Assembly (NCBI RefSeq): GCF_037975245.1
Contig: NC_092576.1
Location: 10,648,611 to 10,712,610 of the forward strand
Source: Apostichopus japonicus
Lineage: Eukaryota; Echinodermata; Holothuroidea; Aspidochirotida; Stichopodidae
DNA: 64,000 nucleotides
Reading direction: 5' to 3'
Both the position numbers and the translations under genes were made by a program. The notes below the pieces were generated by a model that worked only from the letters and a program-made list of their open reading frames with translations, had not been told where the DNA came from and made no database searches. Shown here in pieces: positions 53,674-64,000 of the stretch (position 1 is the stretch's first letter; each line of letters starts with the position of its first letter).

Positions 53674-54450
53674 AAGTTTTTCACTCTAGTAAGACTTCCA
53701 AAGTCGATACAGTCAGATCAAGGGTCAAATTTCACGTCAGGCTTATTTCAGGAAGTCATGTAGGAGTTAGGGATAGAACAATACACCTCTAGTGCATACC
53801 ATCCGGAGTCCCAAGGAGCTTTAGAGAGATTCAATCGGACTCTAAAGAATATATTTAGGACTTACTGTTTCGATTTTGAAAAGGATTGGAATGAGGATGT
53901 TCACCTGTTATTGTTTTCTGCAAGGGAAGCAGTTCAGGAAACATTAGGCTTCAGTCCCATTGAGCTAGCATTTGGGCGTACAGTTCGAGGTCCCTTAAAG
54001 CTTCTGAAAGAAAAATGTCTGAATGATGAAATTGATACAAACCTTTTGGATTATGTTTCCAAATTCAAGTAAAGGCTTATTAGATCAAATAAAATTGCTA
54101 GGAATCATCTAAAAGAGGCCCAAAGCAAAATGAAAAGGTGGTATGATTAGGATGCCAAAAGTAGAATATTTAATCCAGGAGACAAAGTACTGGTCTTGTT
54201 TCCAATACCTGGACACCTACTTCAGGCCAGATACCATGGGCCTTATACAGTAGAGTCAAAAGTGGCTGAGGTTGACTACATTGTCAAGACGCCAGATTAA
54301 GAAAAATTAGGCCATCTTTCAGAAAATGTGCAGTGTGAATTAAAGCAATTAATCCACGAGAGGGAAGATATTTTTCCCTATGTTCCTAGTAGGACCAATG
54401 CTGCTGATCATGACGTTGATGTGGGTGACCATGAACCAATCAAACAACAC

Positions 54451-54457
<7 letters not shown>
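53674..54457 (+). pseudogene. Ty3/gypsy (Gmr1-like order) pol remnant, copy B
   Basis: Differs from 10,405-11,186 by about half a dozen bases by eye and carries the same four in-frame stops, so it was dead before duplication. Integrase motifs SDQGSNF and SQGALERFN, then the DVDVGD and PIKQHPY opening of the RT, truncated by an (AT)n tract at about 54,456-54,510. Confidence 0.8.
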
Positions 54458-54510
<53 letters not shown>

Positions 54511-54512
<2 letters not shown>

Positions 54513-55554
54513 TGAATTTTGAACACTGACTTGCAACATAACATACAGGAACAATGATATGTATATGACCTGGTCACATGAGAGGTTAATAACGCAACGA
54601 CTTCCGACGGGTTTTCACGGTTATCCACACATATATTAATTCCTTAGTCGTATACACGTCTATGGGTTGGTGTGTTTGCGTTTCACAGTATGCCAAACCA
54701 AGTAATGCACTGTAAGTTGTACTAGTACTGACACACCCTTACCATGCGCTAATGGTATACTGCTATCTACTAACTGCCTGAGTTTACGTTAATTCGACAC
54801 AGATTATAATCATATATGAGTGGTCGTTTAACTTATCGACTGGAACACATTAAAGGTAAGAGCGGCATTTTGTGATATATAACATTGCAGAATAGTTTAT
54901 CAAGTTGTACAACCGTTTCAATTGTCCGTGAAATCGATATCTAGTTGTAAACATTCACATAACGTTCAAAAGCTCATACAACTGTCCAGTCACGTCAACC
55001 ATTGTAATATCAAGCCTTAAATGCCAACTACTTCATGACGTTGCCAAAACGAATATTATATTTAAGGAACGAGTGGCGAAAGAGTTGATTCTTCCCTATA
55101 GTAAATAAGAGAATGTTGTATTTCTATAAGAGTGGACTTTGATACCGTTCTGCCTATAGCTAGTTAAACACATACAGACATACAGGCTACACTTTGTTCT
55201 CATGGCGGTTGCCTTGTCTTAAAACTATCGGCAGTATATATAGTATAAATTGTTTGTGTTTTTCGTTCCATTGGGCTCAAATACCGAATTGCTTATTTGA
55301 AGTTTCGTTCTTGATAATGTAAGTGTAGCACAATTTACTTCGTAATATTAAAATAATGTACATTTGCGAAATACAATAAACTATTTTTACATTTGGTAAT
55401 GGCGTGCAGTGCAAATATCAAATAGCACAAACAACATAGCCACCCAGTTACATAAAATGGACAATTTTGTCGCCATTTTTATTTTTTTTGCTTTGTTTGA
55501 GTGGTTTGTGTTGAAGTTTCCTTCTCGAAAATGTTAGTGTAACACAAATTACTA
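54511..55554. repeat. Unit 3 intergenic flank
   Basis: Near-identical copy of 11,277-12,313, preceded by an (AT)n tract. Non-coding. Confidence 0.65.
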
Positions 55555-55934
55555 TGTGTAAAAGTAAGTTGGCCTGACGTTTCGATCCTAGCAGGATCTT
55601 CTTCCGAGGCTAAATGACAAGTAACAGAAACAGAAGGGAAAAAAACACACAGATTACAGACAGGTTAATGAGCATGGTGAACACAAAGAGATAGATGTAA
55701 GGAGATTAGTAGACCAGGGATGAAGAGAAGAAATCAACAGGGGAAGAGGAGAGGTAGGAGATAAACAGTAGAGGGACAAAGGGGGTGGGGATTAAACGAA
55801 GGGGTAGGGAATAAACTAGAGAAGGACAAAGACAGAAAGGTGTGGAGAAAAAAAGGTGGAAGAGAGCTGTGAGAAGAGGAGTGATGGGTGGGTCCTGCTA
55901 GGATCGAAACGTCAGGCCAACTTACTTTTACACA
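55555..55934. mobile_element. MITE with purine-rich core, copy B
   Basis: Counterpart of 12,314-12,700: same inverted repeats (tgtgtaaaagtaagttggcc and its complement) and purine-rich interior, with a few small indels. Confidence 0.85.
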
Positions 55935-57341
55935 TTCTTTTACACAGACTCTCCAGTGAATAAGCAGTGTGCAAACAGTCTTATTTTATTTTGACAAAAT
56001 ACTATGTAACATTAGAGTAATATATATATAAGCGAAGTACTAAAGACTATTTTAATATCTGGTAATGGCGTGCAATATGAAACAAAACAAATAAGATAGC
56101 ACAAACGGCCGAGCCAGTCAGTTACATTAAGCAGACAATGTTAACATCATACAGATTTCATTCATTCCTTTCAATGTTTTTTATTATCATACCCTGACGT
56201 CTTTTTTTGTTTATTTGGTTATATTTCAATAGCGTTAAGTAACGATAAAAGGATCAAACTGTATATTTGTGAACTTTCATTTCACGTATCTGCTTTTACA
56301 TTTGCCTTTTATATGTGATTGATATATATTACGAAACCGTGTCGGCCTCACGGATTGTTGAGAAATGTTTGAAGTCAGCCATTATCTTCTAATTAACAAA
56401 CAGTTCATGAAAATGTCTTTCACGGAACACCCACTCAACTCCCCAACCCCTGCCCCCCCAACAAAAAAGTACACTTTTTCTTTGCATTCTATTCGAATTC
56501 CTCACACTATGACATTTTCTTCATACAGACACATTCTTAAGAAGTTGCTTTGCTTCAATTGCATGTAAACAATGCATGTACCATAACACTGTTGAGCACA
56601 AAATGGTGGATTAAAGGCAACTTCCAGTTGGAAATTTACCATCATCGTAGTTAAACTATTTACCGGTTGTAGTCAGTAAAGATGGTTAATGTTTTTTAAA
56701 CGGAATGCCAAAATATTGTCTAGCCTTACATACTGACACAACGACGGACAAATTCATAGTCAATTTTGACTCAATAAGCGAAGAAAGGAAGTTGTTAACA
56801 TCGCGAATTTACCCGATACCTTTACCTTGCTGAAGAATTTAGATGTTTGAGCTTTAACAACAATTGGAGTTTTATGAATGACTCAATTCCTATAAAATGC
56901 GTAATTTATGACTCTTCAAGTTACCAAGTTATGCTGTGTAAATAAGCTATATATTAAGCTTATCTATGGTATCATCATACATATTTTCATAAAATAACAT
57001 AGGACAAGTTCACAACTATAAGTAGAAGTCGAAACTTTGAGAGAAGCCAACAGTTACATATAACAACATTTTGTCTTGCATTAGCTGTTTCGAACTGGAC
57101 CAACGAAGCATCTGCAAACATCAAACATCCATTTCCAGCTACATTATCTGACGTACTGATATAAAGAGAGTGTTTATCAATTAATCCAAACCAAAAGCGC
57201 CAGCGACTGTTAGAAAATACACTCTGTGCAGCTCAACCTGACCAGTGTGGTAGATTTGACCAGAATCTGCTGCGGAAAAGCTTCATGTATGGTGTTGCAA
57301 GTATTCTTATATCCAAACGTTATTGTTTCTCTGTCCCGGAC
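55935..57341. repeat. Unit 3 spacer, left of the Mutator-like insertion
   Basis: Near-identical to 12,701-14,253 but without the 115-bp duplication. Ends in the target sequence GTCCCGGAC (57,333-57,341). No gene. Confidence 0.65.
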
Positions 57342-57573
57342 GCGAAATTATTTTTCCCACTTCGACGCGGCCACATTAGCATAATGGGCGTGGACTATCG
57401 GTCGTTGTTACGGCTTATTGGTCCACGTCACAGACTATGCAGTGATATCTGTCGGGTGTTTGTTTGGGTGCTGAAAGTTCTCAATTAGGTTACATGTCAG
57501 GGATTCTAGTACACGTAACAGTATAATAAATAGTATAGTTCAGAGGGACATTGCTATTTAGGCACAGTTATAG

Positions 57574-57608
57574 CAGGGAGCTGCTACTCTAACAGTAGCA
57601 GCTCCCTG
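57574..57608. repeat. Short perfect hairpin
   Basis: CAGGGAGCTGCTACT and its exact reverse complement separated by CTAAC, with weaker pairing extending the stem outward. Lies inside the Mutator-like element. Confidence 0.85.
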
Positions 57609-58239
57609 GTTATAGTTAATACAGACGCAAGTGACAACTGTTTAATAAAATGGGTAGAATATTTCAAGTCCGTAACAATACCCAGTAGCGTACGTAAACT
57701 AATGATGAAAGCACGTAGGCTCCTTACTGTCGTTTAAAAGGGGGTTCATTTATAGATGAACAAATAATTGAGATTGATGGATAAAACAATATGGGGCACA
57801 ATACAATACATGTATCTTTGTAGGTTTTTAGCATTGAAAGGTCAGTGGGCCTACCTGGTGTAATATGAAGTGACACATCTAACTTTTTCGCCAGAACTTG
57901 TCAAGGACGATAATCAATACCACGGGAGGTTCATTTATAACTTTTCCAGACCCTGCTGTCACGACCGTAGCACAAATCCTCAAAAAGCATTGGGGGGAGG
58001 GGGAGGAGGGGGGGGGGTTGCATGCACTCTGATCTGATGCTCTTACGTGCATGTTGTCGAGACTCATACATCGAAAACTTTTTTGGGCGAATGGTCCTCG
58101 GAGGGGCACCAATGCCCCCAACGTCTCAGAGAGCATGTAACGTACTCTCTAAACATTCTGCTGACGCCACTTAGTCATGTTTCTGTCTCCTCCCGATTTA
58201 ACTAGAAAACGCAAGCGGCAGCGATATGAGCTTAATTAT

Positions 58240-58700
58240 CCATGTAGATGGCAAGAATACTTGTTTTTTTGGTATCAGTTAAAGGTCATTCAAGGTCAGG
58301 AGAGGTCCAAATTGTGAAAGCTTGTGAGAGACACGATATCAGAAGACTCCAAATATTGATTGAAGTCCCAATTAAAGTTATTGTGTTAGCAAGCCAACAT
58401 AGGCCAAAACTGGCCACTGGTCTACATCAGAAACAAGAGGGTTCTTGATCTCCCATAAGAAAGCTACATACCAAATCTCTGCCTGATCGGACCAAGCATT
58501 CGGGACTTATCGTGTTAACAAGATTTCCATAATTTGACCTCTGTTGACCTCAGAAAATCTCTGACCTGGCCCCAAAACGATACGGATCATGTACTCATTA
58601 TGGGGAACACACATCCCAAGTATGAGCCTCATATATCTAAGTGGGGGCAAGTTATCGTGTTAACAAGCCAGGCATCACACACACACACACACTGACATGA
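58240..58700. repeat. Dispersed-repeat-like segment ending in (CA)n
   Basis: Contains two related halves, each with a tcgtgttaacaag-like phrase (about 58,510 and 58,655), and ends in a CA run (58,676-58,692). Repetitive phrases with such a tail suggest an old dispersed element. No ORF with a recognisable domain. Confidence 0.4.
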
Positions 58701-59299
58701 CTGCATAGATTCCTCAACTGGAGTCAAGGAATGAAAACAATTAGTGCAGGATATATTCATAGATTCAACAATTTTGGACCACTATCAAGCATTAAATAAA
58801 AATATGAGCATAATCACTACCTTTCTTTTATAACAAATTACATTATATGGAACTGACAGTCGTATATTCTGACTGACCTATCGTAACACCTGTAATAGGG
58901 TTTGCCTTTCATAAAATTTAAGAGCCATACCACAGATATGGACAACATGCTAAAAGGTGGGGTATTTTCCAACAAGATTTATTATTTATAATATGCAGGA
59001 ATATAAGTAGAAAAATCAAGGTTAAGTCAACCCATTCACATGACTACCCACCTCAGTTCCCAACTCTCAAAGTTTTTTCAATCTACCTTTTTTCATTCTA
59101 CAAAATGTAAATTGCGTCCTCATAATTTATGTGGGGGAACTTTGCCCCCCCCCCTGTGCCCCCCCCCCCTGGCTGCCTCACTGAATGTTTATGTTCGGAA
59201 TCGGAGAACAATAAGAGCAGGCCATGAAAAAAATAAACCGTGCGAGTTCTGTTTACTGAAAATAATCTGTGAACCAATCATTGCACAAGCCGCCCCCCC

Positions 59300-59533
59300 C
59301 CCCCTATCGTCCATACACACACCACCAGCAATCCACTCATATGACATATTCTTCAATCCAGAATGTGGGAAAGTCCGTGACACTCTCCATGTACTGTGGG
59401 ATGATTCTTCAAAGTCATTGAGCCAGCCACAAGCTTCATCTTTCGTAGTAAATGGCAGACGCAGAACAGCTTCAAAACAGTGTAGTGACGTTTCTTTGAA
59501 GCGATATACTCTGTGTTGATTTCCACTAGGCAA
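59300..59533 (-). pseudogene. Possible transposon-encoded exon fragment within the Mutator-like element
   Basis: A minus-strand open stretch contains FKETSLHCFEAVLRLPFTTK, then DEACGWLNDFEESSHSTWRV and SRTFPHSGLKN. The W-x(5)-ESS-x(2)-TWRV pattern reminds me of the N-terminal segment found ahead of MULE-type transposases in invertebrates, but this is from memory and not verified. Beyond about 59,300 the frame runs into low-complexity sequence. It could be an internally deleted remnant of the element's own transposase gene. The plus-strand ORF over the same bases looks like a shadow. Confidence 0.35.
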
Positions 59534-59602
59534 TGGAGCTGGAAGTAATGCCTGTCAAATGAAATTGTCAAGTAGTAAGAATATGTAATCACAAATATTT
59601 CT

Positions 59603-59693
59603 GGGGGTGGGGGAGGGAGTTGGGGTGGAGGAGGGTGTTGCGGGGTTGGGGACGGGGAGGGTGTTGTGGGGGGGTTGTGGAAATGTGAAAGGG
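59603..59693 (+). other. G-rich tract with quadruplex potential
   Basis: The plus strand has at least eight runs of three or more G within 90 bases, separated by one to about ten bases. Minus-strand Pro-rich reading frames over it are not genes. Confidence 0.6.
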
Positions 59694-60167
59694 GATGGGA
59701 GAAAAGACCAAGAGGGTGGCCCCATGGAATGGTAAGTCATTAGTCAAGGTAGGCCTAGCTGGGTGCAATTTACAAATCAAGACAAACAAACCAAAGGGTC
59801 AGCAACTTGAACAAGGGCCAATTTGCTCCAATGTCCTCAGACATTGCTTAGCCTAGGCCTAATTCTTACCTTGATTGAACCATCCTGTGCTGTGTCTAGC
59901 AGAACAACACAGTTTGATTTTGTGATGGAATTTACCTCAAGAGCTCCTTAAGACCCGATTGACTGGGAGGAGCAGTCGCACATCATCATTGATCTCATGT
60001 AGTCATGTCTTAGGCCTGAGTATATTAGGCCTGAGTATATTAGCTGAGTATATTATTAAAGAGCTAGACGTAAGAGCTCAAAGTCGAAGTTACAAACTTG
60101 CCGGCCTGTGACGTATTTCATAAGCCACGCCCATGTGGCCGCGTCGAAGTGGGAAAAATAATTTCGC

Positions 60168-60852
60168 GTCCCGGACAGTTTGCATAAACAGGATGTTACC
60201 GTAGATCTTTGGAAGGTCACACAAAATCAATACAGGTTATGTTGTTCGATTAGAGTTAACAAAATGATAGAATCAATGACTCTGAATAAAAACTCAGATC
60301 AGGAAAGGTTATTGGCATACGATTTACCGATCTTATAGATCATATTTTGTTTGCATAATCACATCATCACTATAGGGTACATGTAATAACATAGATATAA
60401 GATTCCTTCTATCATGAAACTACCCGACAGCTTGGATTGAACATCACTCTTGATGGGTTTTTCCCGACAAACGTCAATTTGACTCGACGGATATTTCCGA
60501 GGACTGAGACGTTGCACTCCACCACATAAATGGTAATGGTATACAGTGTACATTCCTTGTATTTTACATTTCTTTGGGTCCAACTACTACACTGTCAACT
60601 TTCAAACTGTCAAGTTCCATTCCTGAAAAGGTAATTGTTGCACTTTTTACATATTGTACAATTTAGCAAAATATAAATGACCATTTTAGCATCCAGTATA
60701 ATGGCGTGCATTTTTAATACCAAGTTCAGTACAAACAACAAAGCTATTCAGTCATATGACATATTCAGTCATATGACATTGTCAATGTTAACTCCATTCA
60801 GATTTCATTTATTTCGTTTAGAGTTTTGTATTTACCCAAATTCTGCTTTGTC
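60168..60852. repeat. Unit 3 spacer, right of the Mutator-like insertion
   Basis: Starts with the second GTCCCGGAC (60,168-60,176) and continues the alignment with 14,255-14,904. Non-coding. Confidence 0.7.
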
Positions 60853-61780
60853 AATTAGCTATATATTAGGCTAAGTCTATTGTATCAGCATACACGTATT
60901 CATGCATACATAGAACAGGTGGAAAAGTAATCAATAGTACGGTAACATCATGCTGAAATAAAACGAAAGATTAAAGTTAGTGTGTAAGCCTTTTATATAT
61001 TTCGTGCGTTCTTGATGACACATGCCCGTTTGAACTGTAAAGATACATAAGGCCATGCCAACGACTTAACGATGCATTTTGAATGACTTAACGGATTGAA
61101 TGCGAGTCCCCACCCACTCGGCATTTGTCTTGAAAAACATGTTTGTATAAGTATACATTACAGTATGACATCCGTAACACGAAAGGTAGCAAGTCTGTGA
61201 ACTGCTTAAGGTGGTAAATGCAATACTGATTTCCACGTAAATCCTATTAATCGTGAGGCAATTTAAAAACTATATATACAATTAAACATAAGAATGCAAA
61301 TACAAGCAACCACTCCTCTCATGGAGGACGGTAGAACTGGTAGGGTGAAGAACACACGGGGCATGTGGTATAGGTAGGTCTATTTGCTTTTTTCAGTGTT
61401 AATAGTTCTAATGAATACGATATTTCATTTTCTTTTGCTACTATAGTAAATATAACTGTTCTTCTCAACTTTAGAACTTTGTGTACTCACCTAATAGCTT
61501 AGCCTACAGTCTGACTGTTAAATTGGATCTTACATTTACTTAACTGTGATGCATTTTGTAGCGCAGTGGATCAATGTAAAAACAAGCTCTAAAAATGCAA
61601 TAGCTAATTGTTTTACTTCATCTTCAACTATTTATAATTTTCTTTGTTGATGTTGTGATATGTGTAGAGACACGTCCTTGGTATACACTTATAAAACCAG
61701 TATTTAACTAACGGACAAATCTCCTAGTTTGGCTGGAAATCCAACTATCAGTCCTAAAAATACGATGGGTTATCTCTGCA
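60853..61780. repeat. Truncated unit 4 upstream flank
   Basis: Aligns with 14,905-15,840 and 360-1,280, then breaks at ctctgcag. No DED exon is reached. Confidence 0.7.
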
Positions 61781-63210
61781 GCTCAACCCGATCAGTGAGG
61801 TAAGGTTTGACCAGAATCTGCGGCGGAAAGTATTCTTATATCCAAACTTTATTGTTTCTCTGTCCCGAACAGTTCGCATAAACAGGATCTTACCGTAGAT
61901 CTTTGGGAAATCACACAAAATCAATACATGGTTATTTTATTCGATGAGAGTTAACAAAATGATAGAACCAATGACTCTGACATACACTCAGGTCAAAGAA
62001 AAGGGTTATTGGCATTCGATTTACCGATCTTATAGATCATATTTTGTTTGCATAATCACATCATCATGAGGGTACATGTTATAACACAGACTTCAGATTC
62101 CTTCTCGGCAGAGCAACTGACCATCATGAAACTACCCGACATCTTGGATTGAACATCACTCTTGATGAGTTTTTTTCCCGACAAACGTCAGTCTGACTAG
62201 ATGGATATTTCCGAGGACTGAGACGATGCACTCCACCACCCCAATGGTGATGCCCTGTTAAAATAGTACGTAAAATATGATTAACATATAAGAATGACTG
62301 TTTATTAATGTACCTGGTGAAGACAGGGCTTCGTGATGACGATGGTTTCAGGGTGTATAACATAACATTCAGTTTCTGGGCTTCTGTTTTCATATAGCTG
62401 GAAGTATGTTTGACAGAAATATTAACAAACATGAATTAAATTATCGCAATGAACGGCAATTTGAACGATCACAATGTTATCTTACGGTCATATCGTATAG
62501 CGGATACTTAGCCGACCGTAACGGTATGCATAAATAGTAAATGTCTATGAATACGAATACCTTTATCAACGGCTGGAAGTTTTTCGGGTACAACATGACT
62601 CGGATCAGACGCCATATCAATTGTAACGAATGTTTACATTACAATATAATGATTTGCTTTATATTACATCGAAATCGAAAGAAGATTCAGATCACTGAGT
62701 AATTTTGCCTTATCAGCTTCGTGTGGACTCGAGTCAAGTCTATATACTGTTCAGGAATTTAGATTATTCATTTCATGTATTTCTTATTACAACTAATATA
62801 ATCCCTGGCGGACTTTGATACCCTTCTGCCTTAGCTAGCATTGTCCATACCGACATAATGACTACACTTTTTGTTCGCGTGACGGTTACTTCGTCTTAAA
62901 ACTATTGTGTATTATATAAAGTATACATTGCTTGTATTTTACATTTCTTTGGGTCCAAGTACTAAAATGTCAACTTGAAGTTCCATTCCCGAAAGGTAAG
63001 TGTAGCACATTTTCCTACGCACTATTAAAATAACGTACAATTTGGCAAAATATAAAGGACCATTTTAGCATCCGGTATCGTGGTGTGCATTTTAAATACC
63101 ATGTTCAGTACAAACAACAGAGCAATTCAGTAATGTGACAGTCCCAATGTTAATTCCATTCAGATTTCATTTATTTCGTTCAGTGTTTTGTATTAACCCA
63201 AATTCTGCTT
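61781..63210. repeat. Second, rearranged copy of the spacer
   Basis: Aligns with 14,140-14,590 up to about 62,235. An unmatched segment of about 0.6 kb follows. From about 62,810 it resembles 11,905-12,010 and then 14,620-14,904. It is a mosaic of array spacer pieces. No gene. Confidence 0.6.
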
Positions 63211-64000
63211 GGTCAATTAGCTATATATTAGGCTAAGTCCATTGTATCAGCACATAGAACGGGTGGAAAACTAATCAATAGTACGGTAAGATCACGCTGA
63301 AATCAAATTAAATATTAAAGTTAGTATGTAGGCCTTTTATATATTCGTGCATTCTTGATGACACATGCCTGTTTGAACTGTAAAGATACCAGTATCGGGA
63401 ATCCAATTTTGCGTCTCAGCCCTGCCAACGACTTAACGATGCATTTTGAATGACTTAACGGATTGAATGTGAGTCCCAACCCACTCGGCATTTGTCTTGA
63501 AAAACATGTTTGTATAAGTATACATTACAGTATGACATCCGTAACACGAAAGGTAGCAAGTCTGTGAACTGCTTAAGGTGGAAAATGCAATTCTGATTTC
63601 CACGTGAAACCTACTAATCGTGAGGCAAATTAAAAACTATATATACCATTAAACATAAGAATGCAAAAACAAGCAACCACACCTCCCATGGGAGGACGGT
63701 AGAACTAGTAGGGGTAAGGACACACTGGGCATGTGATGTAGGTAGGTCTATTTTCTTTTTTAATTGTATTCGCTTTAATGAATATAATATTTCATTTTCA
63801 TTTACTGCTGTAGAAAAAATTAATTGTTCTTCTCCACTTAAGAGCTTTTGTGTATTTACCGAATGGATGAGCCTATAATCTGTCTGTTAGATTTGATCTT
63901 ACATTTACTTACGAACATTTGGCCGTGATGAATTTTATATGGCAGCGGATCATGTAACAACAAGCTGTACACATGCAATTGCTTTTTTTCTTCATCTTCA
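63211..64000. repeat. Unit 5 upstream flank, cut by the window edge
   Basis: Aligns with 360-1,110. Shares cgaatggatgagcctataat with the unit 1 flank (970) rather than the unit 2 version. A further DED exon would be expected about 2 kb beyond the edge if the unit is complete. Confidence 0.7.

Larger units (their letters stand above)
57342..60167. mobile_element. Mutator-like (MULE-type) element, 2.8 kb, perfect 9-bp target duplication
   Basis: The first 35 bases, beginning GCGAAATTATTTTTCCCACT, are an exact reverse complement of the last 35, and weaker complementarity continues (TGGGCGTGG, then CACGTCACAG). The 9-mer GTCCCGGAC flanks both sides. Unit 1 has the uninterrupted site at about 14,246, so the insertion boundaries are unambiguous. 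Nine-base duplications with long inverted repeats are characteristic of Mutator-like elements. The interior holds a hairpin (57,574-57,608), a dispersed-repeat-like stretch with a (CA)n run, a possible minus-strand coding exon (59,300-59,533) and a G-rich tract. No complete transposase is present. Confidence 0.85.

Noticed and set aside
59040-59519. Plus-strand 159-codon ORF in the Mutator-like element
   Set aside because: Pro-rich translation through poly-C runs; the minus-strand frame has the more protein-like composition.

Overview
This is AT-rich eukaryotic DNA from an animal. Coding information is sparse and split by GT-AG introns, and most of the window is repeats. Three things point to a deuterostome invertebrate: death-effector-domain/B-box genes, a THAP-domain gene and a GT10 fucosyltransferase; a Ty3/gypsy remnant whose integrase lies upstream of its reverse transcriptase (an order described in deuterostome Gmr1-type elements); and many short hAT- and Mutator-like elements. 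An echinoderm such as a sea cucumber is my best guess; this is inference. I see no bacterial genes, CRISPR array or rRNA.

The dominant structure is a degenerate tandem array with a unit of about 14.5 kb. Each complete unit carries flanking DNA, a DED exon, an intron, a large B-box/coiled-coil/propeller exon, and a long 3' flank rich in repeats. Unit 1 (about 340-14,904) has an intact gene at 3,009-6,588. Unit 2 (about 14,905-26,180, tail at 44,820-45,790) has an intact gene at 17,215-22,223. Unit 3 (about 45,790-60,850) is a pseudogene: its DED exon is deleted and its large exon is frameshifted. Scrambled flank copies (60,850-61,780, 61,780-63,210 and 63,211-64,000) run off the right edge. 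An extra coiled-coil fragment sits at 6,990-7,425.

An 18.6-kb island unrelated to the array (about 26,200-44,800) lies inside the tail of unit 2. It holds a LINE fragment, a minus-strand THAP gene with several exons (29,202-32,248), a second LINE 3' end, a tandem duplication, two nested hAT elements, a fucosyltransferase gene with one in-frame TGA (41,410-42,702), and a minus-strand L2/CR1-like LINE.

Mobile elements explain much of the difference between units. A hAT element at the same site in units 1 and 3 is absent from unit 2. A 2.8-kb Mutator-like element with a perfect 9-bp target duplication is only in unit 3, and a 0.7-kb foldback element is only in the unit 2 intron. A gypsy remnant with the same four stop codons occurs in units 1 and 3, in a segment of about 5 kb that is nearly identical between them although the surrounding DNA is clearly diverged.

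Functionally, the array genes look like cytoplasmic death-fold adaptors, or TRIM-like proteins whose RING is replaced by a DED. That would fit innate immunity or cell-death signalling, but this is inferred from domains only. All positions and alignments were made by eye.
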